Below, piece after piece: positions 1 to 9,800 of a DNA stretch of 36,278 nt. This stretch comes from Candidatus Woesearchaeota archaeon. Its GTDB lineage: Archaea; Nanobdellota; Nanobdellia; Woesearchaeales; CG1-02-33-12. The translations under genes were made by a program, and so were the position numbers. Below the pieces are notes generated by a model that was not told the DNA's origin, searched no databases, and saw only the letters and a program-made list of their open reading frames with translations. Each line of letters starts with the position of its first letter. Position 1 is the first letter of the stretch. Location of the stretch: the NCBI GenBank assembly GCA_017610275.1, contig JAFCCI010000008.1, forward strand, positions 1-36,278. The letters run 5' to 3'.

Positions 1-5
1 TCAAA

Positions 6-51
6 CTGTAGCCTTTACTACCAGTCTCTGATTTACAGGCTGGTGCTACAG
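6..51. repeat. Imperfect inverted repeat / hairpin at window edge (ctgtagc...accag / ctggtgctacag)
   Basis: ctgtagc (6-12) and accag (20-24) pair with contiguous ctggt-gctacag (40-51), leaving a 7-nt bulge and 15-nt loop. Confidence 0.4.
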
Positions 52-127
52 CTTGCCATTTTCTAGAAAGAAGAGGTTAGAAATAAACTTTACCTCACTT
101 AAGTTGACAGCACCGATTATAGAAAAG

Positions 128-158
128 TTTATATATCAATAGATATCTTTAGATATCT
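128..158 (+). promoter_or_regulatory. TATA-like box plus two copies of the palindrome agatatct (141-148, 151-158) just before the antitoxin start
   Basis: tttatata at 128-135; agatatct repeated at exactly 10-bp spacing; candidate RHH autoregulatory operator. Confidence 0.5.
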
Positions 159-413
159 ATGGTGACAAAACAAATAAATCTAAAACTAACTGAAAACCTG
201 TTTGAATCGGCGCAAAGGTATATAAAGAACTTTGGATTCAGAAATATACAGGAGTTGGCAACAGAGAGTATAAGGGAAAAGATATTTGAAAGAAATGAAT
301 ATGATGAAAACTTCAATGAGGAAGAAATAAAACTAGTAGATGAGATCATAAAAACCTCAATTTTGAAGAAAAAGCTTGTTTCTGAAGAAGAGATTATAAA
401 GGTGTTATCTTGA
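159..413 (+). CDS. Ribbon-helix-helix (CopG/Arc-like) antitoxin
   Basis: 84 aa, N-terminal 'TKQINLKLTENLFESAQRYIKNFGFRNIQELATESIREKI' RHH pattern; overlaps RelE-like toxin by 4 nt. Confidence 0.7.
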   Translation: MVTKQINLKLTENLFESAQRYIKNFGFRNIQELATESIREKIFERNEYDENFNEEEIKLVDEIIKTSILKKKLVSEEEIIKVLS

Positions 414-706
414 ATTACATCCTTAAAGCTACAGAAATTTTTAAAGAACAAGTAAAGGACCTAGACAAAAAAACAAGAGATATAATAAAAGATAAAATAA
501 GATTAATAAAAGAAAACCCATACAGATACAAGAAAATACATTCACACATTTTTTCTAAGGTTTTCAGAATAAGATTAAATATTAGAAAAAAAGGGGCAAG
601 ATTAATTTATGTAATAATAGAACCAAACATAATACTTGTATGCCTTTTAGAACGAAAAAAAGGATATAAAGATTTAACCAAATATCTACAAAAAATACAA
701 AAGTAA
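410..706 (+). CDS. RelE/ParE-family toxin
   Basis: 98 aa, 'ATEIFKEQVKDLDKKTRDIIKDKIRLIKENPYRYKKI...FRIRLNIRKKGARLIYVIIEPNIILVCLLERKKGY'; TTG start in a TTGA overlap with the antitoxin stop. Confidence 0.75.
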   Translation: MNYILKATEIFKEQVKDLDKKTRDIIKDKIRLIKENPYRYKKIHSHIFSKVFRIRLNIRKKGARLIYVIIEPNIILVCLLERKKGYKDLTKYLQKIQK

Positions 707-754
707 TCTAAGGTTATAGAGTTCTTGAAATATTAATGAAAAATTATAGAAAGG

Positions 755-787
755 TTTAAATATATGATTAATCATACCAATCATACT
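755..787 (+). promoter_or_regulatory. TATA-like box plus 12-bp perfect palindrome atgattaatcat and direct repeat aatcatac(c/t)
   Basis: tttaaatata 755-764; palindrome 764-775; direct repeats 770-778 and 779-787; upstream of AbrB-like antitoxin. Confidence 0.5.
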
Positions 788-799
788 AAAGGTGGTTAA

Positions 800-1084
800 A
801 TGGAAATTGGAATATCTAAAATAGGGGAAAGGGGCCAGGTTGTTATCCCGCTTGAATTCAGGGAGAACCTAAAACTCCAAAAAGGAGGAAAACTCCTGAT
901 AGTCAAAGAAGGCAACAAGCTGATATTTGAGGCAATGAAAGATTTAAAAGCAAAAAACATTGAAGAGATCAAAGAGGATTTAGAAGATATGAGAATTGCA
1001 AATGAATTCTGGGAAGACGTAAAGAAAGGCAAAACAATTGCACAAACAAAAGAAGAATTCTTAAAAGATCTGGAGAAATGGTGA
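800..1084 (+). CDS. AbrB/MazE-family (SpoVT-AbrB) antitoxin
   Basis: 'MEIGISKIGERGQVVIPLEFRENLKLQKGGKLLIVKEGNKLIFEAM' is a canonical swapped-hairpin AbrB N-terminus. Confidence 0.85.
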   Translation: MEIGISKIGERGQVVIPLEFRENLKLQKGGKLLIVKEGNKLIFEAMKDLKAKNIEEIKEDLEDMRIANEFWEDVKKGKTIAQTKEEFLKDLEKW

Positions 1085-1101
1085 CTTTGCAGACTTAAAA
1101 A

Positions 1102-1362
1102 ATGACAGAGATTATAAGAAAACCAGAATTTGAAAAAGCCATCAAAAAAATCAAAGATAACAAAACAAAAGAAAGGGTCAAAAAACAAATTAAAAAGATT
1201 ATTGAAAGCCCTGAACATGGCGACTTTATTAAATATGAAAAAAACGAAAGAAAAATCTACATACCTCCTTTTAGATTATTATACTCCTATGACAAAAGAG
1301 AAGATAAAATATACCTGATTGATTTTGACAAAAGAGATAAAATTTATAAAAAAAGAAGATAA
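1102..1362 (+). CDS. RelE-like toxin
   Basis: 86 aa, 'KPEFEKAIKKIKDNKTKERVKKQIKKIIESPEHGDFIKYEKNERKIYIPPFRLLYSYDKREDKIYLIDFDKRDKIYKKR'; 18 nt after AbrB stop. Confidence 0.75.
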   Translation: MTEIIRKPEFEKAIKKIKDNKTKERVKKQIKKIIESPEHGDFIKYEKNERKIYIPPFRLLYSYDKREDKIYLIDFDKRDKIYKKRR

Positions 1363-1488
1363 CAAAAAAAGTAATTGTGTTATTTATAGGACACAGAAAA
1401 AATGTTTACGATAATTTCTCAAAGCTGTTTTAAGTTTCAACGCAATATTAGAAACATTTAAATATCCTGTTGCATACATCAATAGAAA

Positions 1489-2043
1489 ATGGTGACAGGA
1501 AAAAAAATTAGGAGTATAATTTTCTTTTATACTATTGCAATCATGATTTTTACAGCTTCTGCAATAGCAATAAAAAATCTTGACCTGGCAGAATATCCAA
1601 AACCATTTATAGATAGAGATATGTTAAATTCAATAATTGTTGTTGGTGAAAATGCACACACAGGAGACATGATAGGAGCGTTTGATATAGCAAGAACTAT
1701 TGGATTGCCGATTGAGTCAACGATAATTGTATTGGACACAGAGATAGACAATATAAAAGATCAGAACATCATTGTTGTTGGAGGACCATGCGTTAATATG
1801 GCCGCAGCTGAACTTCTGGGATGGCCATTGAAATGCGACCAGGATTTTGAGCCGGGCAAAGCAAAGATTAAGCTATTTGATAACGGCAATAATATTGCTT
1901 TGCTGGTAGCAGGCTATTCTGTATATGATACAACAATGGCATGTGGGGTTTTAGTAAACCATGCTGACTATAATCTTACTGGCAACGAGATAGATGTTGC
2001 AGGAACTATTCTTCATGGTTTTATTATAGAACCAGTTGAATAA
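1489..2043 (+). CDS. Small secreted S-layer-like domain protein
   Basis: N-terminal hydrophobic leader; 'IIVVGENAHTGDMIGAFDIARTIG', 'IIVVGGPCVNMAAAELLGWPLKC', 'LLVAGYSVYDTTMACGVL' resemble archaeal S-layer protein domains. Confidence 0.65.
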   Translation: MVTGKKIRSIIFFYTIAIMIFTASAIAIKNLDLAEYPKPFIDRDMLNSIIVVGENAHTGDMIGAFDIARTIGLPIESTIIVLDTEIDNIKDQNIIVVGGPCVNMAAAELLGWPLKCDQDFEPGKAKIKLFDNGNNIALLVAGYSVYDTTMACGVLVNHADYNLTGNEIDVAGTILHGFIIEPVE

Positions 2044-2152
2044 TTTCTTTTTTAGCACAAATTTCTGTAATAAACAATATTAAAATTATTCTCTTTGGAA
2101 TATTATTATCAGGAAGGTTTTTATAGGAATTAATTAAGTTTTTTCTTAGTTT

Positions 2153-2160
2153 TAAGGAGG
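2153..2160 (+). promoter_or_regulatory. Shine-Dalgarno aaggaggt upstream of metK
   Basis: aaggaggt ~10 nt before ATG 2171. Confidence 0.7.
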
Positions 2161-2170
2161 TAGATAAACA

Positions 2171-3394
2171 ATGAGTAATAAAAAATATTTATTCACATCA
2201 GAGAGCGTAACAGAAGGGCATCCTGACAAGGTATGCGACCAGATATCAGACGCATTCCTGGATGCAGTCTATAGCAAAGACCCAAATGGAAGGGTTGCTG
2301 TTGAAACACTTGTAACAAAAGGGCTTGTTATTGTAACAGGAGAGGTAACAACAAGCACTTATGTGGATACCCAAAAAATTGTGAGAGACACAATAAAAAA
2401 AATTGGCTACACAAAGCCGGAATATGGCTTTAATTACAAGGATGTTGGAGTTCTTAGCTCAATTCATAAGCAAAGCCCTGATATCTCACAGGGTGTTACA
2501 GCAACAGAAAAGCATGAGCAGGGTGCAGGCGACCAGGGAATGATGTTTGGCTATGCAACCAATGAGACAAAAGAGCTTATGCCCCTGCCAATAGTGCTAG
2601 CACATAAGCTTTGCCTGAGGCTTGCAGAGGTAAGAAAAAAGGAAATTTTGCCATACCTAAGGCCTGATGGAAAATCACAGGTTACTGTAGAGTACAACAA
2701 TGGATTTCCTGCTAAGGTTACAACAGTTGTCATAGCTGCTCAGCATGACCCGGATGTTAGCGAGGAAAAAATAAGAAAAGATATTATTGAGAATGTCATA
2801 AAGCCAATATGCAAGGATTATCTAACTGATGAAACAATATATCATGTTAATTCAACAGGGTGTTTTGTTATTGGTGGGCCACCTGGCGATACAGGTGTTA
2901 CTGGCAGAAAGATTATAGTAGATACTTACGGAGGGCATGGCTCTCACGGCGGAGGATGCTTCTCTGGAAAAGATCCTTCTAAAGTTGACAGGTCAGCTTC
3001 TTATATGGTAAGATATGTTGCAAAAAATGTTGTTGCAGCAGGGCTTGCTGACAAATGCGAAATCCAGGTTGCATACAGCATAGGTGTGGCAGAACCAGTC
3101 TCCATACTGATTCATACTTTTAACACAAACAAGATTCCAGAAGAGAAAATTGTTGAGCTGATAAAAAAGCACTTTAGCTTCAAGCCAGCAAATATAATAA
3201 AGAATCTTGATTTGAGGAGGCCAATATACAGGAAAACGGCCTGCTATGGCCACTTTGGAAGAAGCGACCCTGACTTTACATGGGAAAAGACTGATAAAGC
3301 AGAGATTTTAAGGAAAGAAGCAGGCCTGAAAAAAGTTAAAATTCCGGCTGATAAAAAAACACTAAAGAAAAGCCCCGGGCTTAATGGGGAATAA
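2171..3394 (+). CDS. metK: S-adenosylmethionine synthetase (bacterial-type MetK)
   Basis: '[25 protein letters not shown]', '[12 protein letters not shown]', '[21 protein letters not shown]', '[30 protein letters not shown]'. Confidence 0.97.
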   Translation: MSNKKYLFTSESVTEGHPDKVCDQISDAFLDAVYSKDPNGRVAVETLVTKGLVIVTGEVTTSTYVDTQKIVRDTIKKIGYTKPEYGFNYKDVGVLSSIHKQSPDISQGVTATEKHEQGAGDQGMMFGYATNETKELMPLPIVLAHKLCLRLAEVRKKEILPYLRPDGKSQVTVEYNNGFPAKVTTVVIAAQHDPDVSEEKIRKDIIENVIKPICKDYLTDETIYHVNSTGCFVIGGPPGDTGVTGRKIIVDTYGGHGSHGGGCFSGKDPSKVDRSASYMVRYVAKNVVAAGLADKCEIQVAYSIGVAEPVSILIHTFNTNKIPEEKIVELIKKHFSFKPANIIKNLDLRRPIYRKTACYGHFGRSDPDFTWEKTDKAEILRKEAGLKKVKIPADKKTLKKSPGLNGE

Positions 3395-3425
3395 ATTTTT
3401 AATTTTTTTTATTAATTTTTTAATT
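3392..3425. terminator. T-rich tract between convergent metK and the HTH-nucleotidyltransferase gene
   Basis: aataaatttttaattttttttattaattttttaat between convergent stops; archaeal terminators are oligo-T. Confidence 0.4.
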
Positions 3426-3981
3426 AAATAAAAAACTGATTTTTTTCATAATAATATTGAATACCTTTTATTATAACATGGTTTTTGTCTATTTCCTTAA
3501 TCATATTGTCTTCCCTATTATATGCTCCTATCTTAATGCTTAATTTTGAGTCAACAAGAGCAAGCTCTTTTTTTAGGTTTTTATCTTTACTCTCAATAAA
3601 AATGTCAATGTCGCTGTCTTTTTTTGCAAGCCCTTTTGCATATGAGCCAAAAAGAATAGCTAATTTTATCTTTTTCTCTCTCTGGATTTTCTCAATAATA
3701 TTTCTTAACCCAGGATATTTAGCTATTGTTTGAAGTAAATTATATTTTTCAGCTATAAAAGTATATGCCTGTGTTTCAACTGTTTTTTTCAGAAAATAGG
3801 TTTGATTTTTTCCTTCTTGCGTAAAATCAACAACATTCTCTTTTGAAAGCTCTTTTATCTTCCTAACTATCATCATATGGTTTGTATTAAGTTTTTTAGC
3901 TATTCCCCTAACATGGCTATTCCCTTTTAATAAGACATTGATAATCTCTAATTTGTAACTTTTTTGTTCCATATGTAACAT
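3424..3981 (-). CDS. HTH domain plus nucleotidyltransferase (MNT/pol-beta fold) protein
   Basis: 'ILFGSYAKGLAKKDSDIDIFIESK' nucleotidyltransferase motif; N-terminal wHTH 'NVLLKGNSHVRGIAKKLNTNHMMIVRKIKELSKENVV'. Confidence 0.85.
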   Translation of the reverse strand: MLHMEQKSYKLEIINVLLKGNSHVRGIAKKLNTNHMMIVRKIKELSKENVVDFTQEGKNQTYFLKKTVETQAYTFIAEKYNLLQTIAKYPGLRNIIEKIQREKKIKLAILFGSYAKGLAKKDSDIDIFIESKDKNLKKELALVDSKLSIKIGAYNREDNMIKEIDKNHVIIKGIQYYYEKNQFFI

Positions 3982-4044
3982 TTATGTTAAATTATTTATA
4001 AACTTTTCTATTTTGTAATTATATTATTAATAAATTAGAACTCA

Positions 4045-4566
4045 TTATTCCTTATCATAATCAATTAGTGCTAAGATATCATACCCATTTAGTTTTTCCC
4101 GGCCTTTAAGAAAGCTTAGCTCTATAAGGAATGCCAGGCCAATGATATCGCCGCCTAGCTTTTCAACAAGGTCAACAGCTGCTTTGGCAGTTCCTCCTGT
4201 TGCCAAAAGGTCATCAACAATAAGCACTTTATTACCTTTTTCAATAGCATCCTCATGCACTTCAAATGTATCCTTGCTGTATTCTGTAATAAATTCCTGC
4301 TTTATTGTTTTATATGGTAGCTTGCCAGGTTTTCTCAAAGGCACAAACCCAGCATGCAGCTCATGGGCAAGGACAGCCCCAAGAATAAAACCGCGGGATT
4401 CAGCGCTTGCAACAATATTAATTCCTTTTCCATCAAAATAATTCATTATTTCCCTTATAACATGCCTGAATGCATGCGGATCTTTCAACAAGGTGGTTAT
4501 ATCCTTGAACATAATGCCTTGTTTTGGAAAATTAGGTATTGTCCTAATCTTGTCTTTTAGTTCCAT
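4045..4566 (-). CDS. apt: Adenine phosphoribosyltransferase
   Basis: 'IRTIPNFPKQGIMFKDITTLLKDP', 'VLIVDDLLATGGTAKAAVDLVEKLGG', 'FVPLRKPGKLPYKT'; ATG at 4566 preferred over TTG at 4575. Confidence 0.96.
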   Translation of the reverse strand: MELKDKIRTIPNFPKQGIMFKDITTLLKDPHAFRHVIREIMNYFDGKGINIVASAESRGFILGAVLAHELHAGFVPLRKPGKLPYKTIKQEFITEYSKDTFEVHEDAIEKGNKVLIVDDLLATGGTAKAAVDLVEKLGGDIIGLAFLIELSFLKGREKLNGYDILALIDYDKE

Positions 4567-4621
4567 GATTACCAATTACATTGATTATTAAAGCTTGTAT
4601 AAAAAATTTTCTAAAAAGAAA

Positions 4622-5413
4622 TTACATAAGAGCGCCTTTAAGAGCATTCTTGCAATTGCATGTTCTTGTTAAAGGAATTCTTGAAATAACATCAAAGAGT
4701 AATTGTTTTACTTTATTAAGATTATTTTTCATAGTGGCTTCAACCTCATCACCACTTACATGTGTGCCTCTCCAGACATCATAATCTGTAACCATTGCAA
4801 TTGTTGCATAGCATATCTCTGCCTCCCTCGCAAGCACAACCTCTGGTGTCATTGTCATACCAATAATATCAGCATTCCATGACCTGAACATATTTGATTC
4901 TGCTTTTGTTGAAAATCTTGGCCCTTCAATAACAACACAAGTTCCTCTTTCATGATAAGGAAAATGAAGCCTTTTTGCCTGTTCAGCCAATATCTTTCTA
5001 AGAACTGGGCAGCATGGCTCTGCTACAGAAATATGGCAGACCTGCGAGCCAGTGTAGAATGTTGTTTCTCTTTTATATGTCCTGTCAATAAACTGGTCTG
5101 TAAAAACAAAATCACCTGGCTTCATGCCTTCATTTAAAGAACCAACAGCTGATGGCGCCAGTATATGTGTTACACCAAGCTTTTTCATAGCATATATATT
5201 TGCCCTATAGTTAACATTGCCTGGATTTATAGTGTGATGTGAGCCATGCCTTGGTATGAAAACAACAGGCCTTCCCTTAATAAAACCAGTTGTTATTAAG
5301 TCAGATGTCAAGCCAAAAGGAGTATGTACCTTTATCTTCTTAGCATTTTTCAATAGCCTTGGATCATACACTCCTGAGCCGCCAATAATACCTATCTTAA
5401 TTTTTTCTTTCAT
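4622..5413 (-). CDS. mtnP: S-methyl-5'-thioadenosine phosphorylase
   Basis: 'IGIIGGSGVYDP', 'VVFIPRHGSHHTINPGNVNYRANIYAMKKLGVTHILAPSAVGSLNEGMKPGDFV', 'IEGPRFSTKAESNMFR...IGMTMTPEVVLAREAEICYATIAMVTDYD'. Confidence 0.95.
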   Translation of the reverse strand: MKEKIKIGIIGGSGVYDPRLLKNAKKIKVHTPFGLTSDLITTGFIKGRPVVFIPRHGSHHTINPGNVNYRANIYAMKKLGVTHILAPSAVGSLNEGMKPGDFVFTDQFIDRTYKRETTFYTGSQVCHISVAEPCCPVLRKILAEQAKRLHFPYHERGTCVVIEGPRFSTKAESNMFRSWNADIIGMTMTPEVVLAREAEICYATIAMVTDYDVWRGTHVSGDEVEATMKNNLNKVKQLLFDVISRIPLTRTCNCKNALKGALM

Positions 5414-5472
5414 ATTAGAATCTGATTAAGTTTAAAATATAAAAATGTTACTATTATGAAATAGATATAAAA

Positions 5473-6003
5473 TTATTTTGTTTTTAATTTGCTTGTTTGG
5501 GTTTTATCAGATATTATTGCAGAATTGCCAGAAGGATCCTCTATTGTTATTTTAAGCTTTTCATCTCCCCACATAACTTTATTAAGTTTTTTCATTAATT
5601 TTCTTGCTTTCTTTTTTTCATCTTTATCTTCTGCATCATTTGCAACAGTTTCAATCTGATACCTTATCCTTCTTAATATGCCCTCAATATTTGTTATATA
5701 TCCGTTTGAAGCTGGTCCAGGTGTAATTGTTGTAACATGGGGTATTTTTACTGTTGCCTGAGATGATTTTACAACTCTTATTTTCATATCATCCTCAGAG
5801 CTTATTTCTATTGTCTGCTTTACTGGCTCTTTTTGCTCAGCTGCCTCAACATCTGCAACATGGTACTTGCAGTTAGAACATGTCATTGAGAAAACAAATG
5901 TCTTTCCAAAAAATGGAATCTCAATCTCTTCCTGTACCATAACAAGATTATTTGTATTGCACATGGGGCATAACTGTTTTTCAATTGTTTCTGGCTTTTC
6001 CAT
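5473..6003 (-). CDS. ZPR1-type zinc finger domain protein
   Basis: 'CPMCNTNNLVMVQEEIEIPFFGKTFVFSMTCSNCKYHVADVEA' and 'IRVVKSSQATVKIPHVTTITPGPASNGYITNIEGILRR' match archaeal ZPR1-like proteins. Confidence 0.88.
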   Translation of the reverse strand: MEKPETIEKQLCPMCNTNNLVMVQEEIEIPFFGKTFVFSMTCSNCKYHVADVEAAEQKEPVKQTIEISSEDDMKIRVVKSSQATVKIPHVTTITPGPASNGYITNIEGILRRIRYQIETVANDAEDKDEKKKARKLMKKLNKVMWGDEKLKITIEDPSGNSAIISDKTQTSKLKTK

Positions 6004-6047
6004 GGTTTTTTTAGAAATCAGTTTATATAAAAAGTTTTTGTTTTCAA

Positions 6048-6878
6048 TTATTTTGTTTTGGCTAAATTTTCAATAACAGAAATAATTACAAGCCTTGCAT
6101 AGGCTATAAAAGGGAATATTAATATCATTCCAACAACAATCATAAGAGTTATGTTTATCATAAATAACAGCCTGAGCAGAACATCAATAAGAGCAAAATC
6201 TAAAATAAGCAAGAGATACATAGGGGCAATTGTTGAAAATTTTTTAATTCCAAAAGAAAATGATTTTTTTATTGAATCAATAAAGCCATGTTTTTTGATT
6301 AACACATATGATATAAATGCAAAATAGATAAGAATAATTAAAAAAATAAGAGAAAAAATTCTAACAGTTTCAAGATTTGATGATATCTTTAATACATCAG
6401 TAAAAATAAGTGCCCTTGCATAGAAATAAACGATTATCACAAAAGCAATATACCACAAAGTGTTTACTGCAAAGAATCTTTTTATGTATTCTAAATAATT
6501 TAATTTTTCTTTAAAGATTTTATGAGCAAAAAACCAGCTTGCTCCCTGAAAAATGCAGTACAATAGATATGTTAGAACTGCAAGACCACCTATCCAAAAG
6601 CCAATGCTGATAATAAGGGAGTTCATTTGCTGCTGATTAGATAAAATGTTTAAGCTAACATCAGTTTGTGTCAGGCCCTGAAATGCTTTCCCAGTTAGCA
6701 TAAGCAATGAAATTATCCTATCCATAATATTCTCAAAAAAGAAAGGATAAATAACAAAGAATACAAACAAAAAGAAAATATCAATAACAGACACAATAGC
6801 AAGATAAAAGGGATTTTTTCTTATAGCATTCAAGGAATCAGCAAAAGCTTTTATTAGAATGTTTTTTTTAAACTGCAT
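6048..6878 (-). CDS. Polytopic membrane protein, module copy 2 'C' gene
   Basis: 276 aa, multiple hydrophobic segments; shares FQG-x2-W...K.K...Y.K.F...N pattern with the 12565-13377 product. Confidence 0.65.
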   Translation of the reverse strand: MQFKKNILIKAFADSLNAIRKNPFYLAIVSVIDIFFLFVFFVIYPFFFENIMDRIISLLMLTGKAFQGLTQTDVSLNILSNQQQMNSLIISIGFWIGGLAVLTYLLYCIFQGASWFFAHKIFKEKLNYLEYIKRFFAVNTLWYIAFVIIVYFYARALIFTDVLKISSNLETVRIFSLIFLIILIYFAFISYVLIKKHGFIDSIKKSFSFGIKKFSTIAPMYLLLILDFALIDVLLRLLFMINITLMIVVGMILIFPFIAYARLVIISVIENLAKTK

Positions 6879-6886
6879 TTTTAAAA

Positions 6887-9800
6887 TTAATTTCCTTCCT
6901 CTTCAGGTTCTTCAGCTCTGCAATCTACAGTTATCTGGAAGTCTTTTGTTTTTATTCTCTTTCCGCAGCACTCGCCTTTCTGATCCCCTGTGCTCTTTGA
7001 ATGGAAAAGCTCAAACTGAACATGTGCTTTTTCTTCTCCTTCAATGCATCCTTCTTTCTCATTTTTTTCTTTTAAGACAATAACTGCTGCATCATCTTTT
7101 TTTGGCTCAGAATCAAGCTTAAGTTCAATGTTGTCGTATTTTATTATGCCTTTTTCTTCAGTATAATTATATTCCCTTTCACTAAGAGGCTCATTTTCTT
7201 TTATCTTCCATTCGCCATTCTTAGTTACTGAATAAACTTTATAATAATTATCTGTAGTGAATACTATTGCAAACTGCTTGTATTTTTCTGGACGCTCGAT
7301 AATAGTTAAATCAAGTTTTGGATTATCTCCTAATTTGTAGGTATCAATTGAATCCTCTGAACTGTCGCAGCAGATATTGTTTACACTAACTCTAGGAATT
7401 TCTCCTTCCCAGAGCTCATCCTTTGATAGCCTGATTTCCTCTTCTTTTATTTTTTTGTTTTCACTGTCTGTTATTGTCCATATTAGATATTTTGGTATTT
7501 GGTTGTCTGGTTCTGGACTCTCAACCTCTATCTGCACATCAAAGTTAATTATTTCACCTCTTGAATAAGAATCTTTAAGGCTTCTTCCACCAGATGGCTT
7601 AACACTTACAAATCTTGCTTCTCCATATTTTCCAATTATATAGCTGCATCTGAACTCTCCGCTTACAGAGTCAAGCTTGCAATCATCTGGTGCTCTCTCG
7701 CCAGCTTCTTCTATATTCTGAACTTTTCTTGTTGTCTGCATTTCACCTTTATTGTCTATCCAATCCCACTCAATAACTGCCTTATCATACCTTACAGGGG
7801 AGTCAACTACTTTTTCAAAGAACTCATCGTTAAACATCTCTCCTGCACTCAAGCTTCCTGATGCAATATTATATATTTCTTCCTTACCCCTGTAGAAACA
7901 GTCACATCTTCCTCCTGTGCATGAATTATCATTTGAGCATTTGAGATAAGAATTATAATTTAAATCTGCTCCTGCAATAATGCCAGCACCAATATGATAC
8001 ATATATGTTGTTCTTCCGTAATCAAGAGGATTAGAGCCAAGGAATCTTTTAGTTGTTGGATACAATAAGCCCTGGCTTCCCAATGTTGGCATACCAACCT
8101 CTGTACTTAACATGGTGTCAAGATCAAATTCTCCCCAATCTAATGTAAATGTAAACAAGCATATAGAGTGTATAAGTTTTCTTTCATTGAACATTGTGTT
8201 ATACATTCCTGTCTGTCCATATCTGTTTGATACAGAATCAAAAACATTTTTTCCACCAGTTGCTATTTGCTGTATAACTCCAAATGCTCCTGGCCTAATT
8301 TCTTCATCTGCCCCAAGCACAAGCGATCCTCCGGCGCATGCTATGGCATCATAAATCATATCACAAACATAAGTTGTCAGAACTGCTTTGCATACGCCAG
8401 AACTTCCCTCACCGGTTATCATTATGGTTTCAAAGCACTGCTTCACAGCTTCAAGAATTTGTTTCCACAGGTTAAGATAGCCAGAAACAGCAGGCAAGCA
8501 GACTGCCTGCACAGACCTTATAACATCTGATGTTGGGTCAAGGATGTAATTATCTGTTCCTTCAATACCTCTATTTGATTGAACTATTGAAGGTATTTTC
8601 TTTCCTTCCAACTCTCCACTAGTATAATATCCAGTTTCATTTATGTTTAATTTTGTATCATTAAAACATTTGTAAAAAATATCTTTTTCATTTTCTTTGC
8701 CTGTATATATGCCAAAATCTCCCTGAGTTCCTGATACTACTTCTGATTTATCACCTTTGCAAACACTTCCATCTGGGTAAACCAAATAAACAGTTTGTTT
8801 GTTTCCAGAGCCATCTGTTATAACAGTTACTTCCTGCTCTTTTGCTTTTTCGCAGAATGCAAGGCCTTCTGATATTTTATCAAAGAAGCTTTCTTCTCTT
8901 CCTCCTTCTTTTGCATTTGCCTTTTTCCACTCATCAATCATCCAGAATGCAGAATCCCAGGCACGTTTGTATTCTTCCTTACATTTATCTGATTTTTGAC
9001 CTTCTTTTTCACATAAATTTATCTCTTTCTTTGTTATGCTATCCTTGTATGTTTCAGTGTGATAATCAAGAGAAGGGACTGCAGGGCAGAATATCCTATC
9101 ACAAACATTATTCATCAATTTTTCAGTTTTTCTTAATGATTTTAATGATTGGAGGCAGGCATCACAATCAAACACTTTATCACCTTCATCTTGTTTAAAG
9201 CATGTATCTTCTCCGTCTATTAATGCCTGGACTGCTTCTGATCTCACACTAATACATGAGAATTCTGAAGCAATGGATTGCCCTAAATATGTTAATCCTA
9301 ATACCACACATCCGCCAAAAGCAATTTTACTGCCAAGATCAATTGGTTTTTTTATTGTATCAATAAGATTTATAGTAGAATTTAAAATATTTATTGTTGC
9401 ATTCAGCATTTTCTTTGGAATTTTATCAAGTGGAATCTCCTTGTCAATCATTATCTTAATATCCCAGCATTCTCTTTGCGTGTTTTCAACAATATCCCCA
9501 TTCATATTTTCATATTCATAGTATATATCAAGCCTCACTGGTATTTTTATAAGGCCAAAACTAAGGTTATTAAGCTCTTCTTTTGAATGAGGCCAGGCAT
9601 TAAGGTTTACAATAAAATAGCCTTTTGTATAATCATCATTCCAGTAGCTTGTTGCACCGCCTGCAAATAGTTCCTCCTGATATTTATCCCTTGATGATGA
9701 GCTTAAGCTATAGCTTGTAAGCTGGGGCTCGCTTGTTAAAATAACCTCATTAGGATCACCCCTCCCCTTATATGTAAGGTTAATTGGAAAGCTGAACTGC

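Noticed and set aside
1-58. Possible tRNA-Tyr (minus strand 'cctgtaaatc') or end of a CDS
   Set aside because: No acceptor/T-arm could be assembled; minus-strand frame has a nearby stop and no start; plus-strand tail is too short to identify
796-1218. 140-aa minus-strand Phe/Ser-rich ORF
   Set aside because: Antisense to the AbrB/RelE pair, which has clear family signatures and SD/promoter context
8842-9198. 118-aa plus-strand ORF inside the 1242-aa gene
   Set aside because: Antisense low-complexity ORF without RBS or family signature
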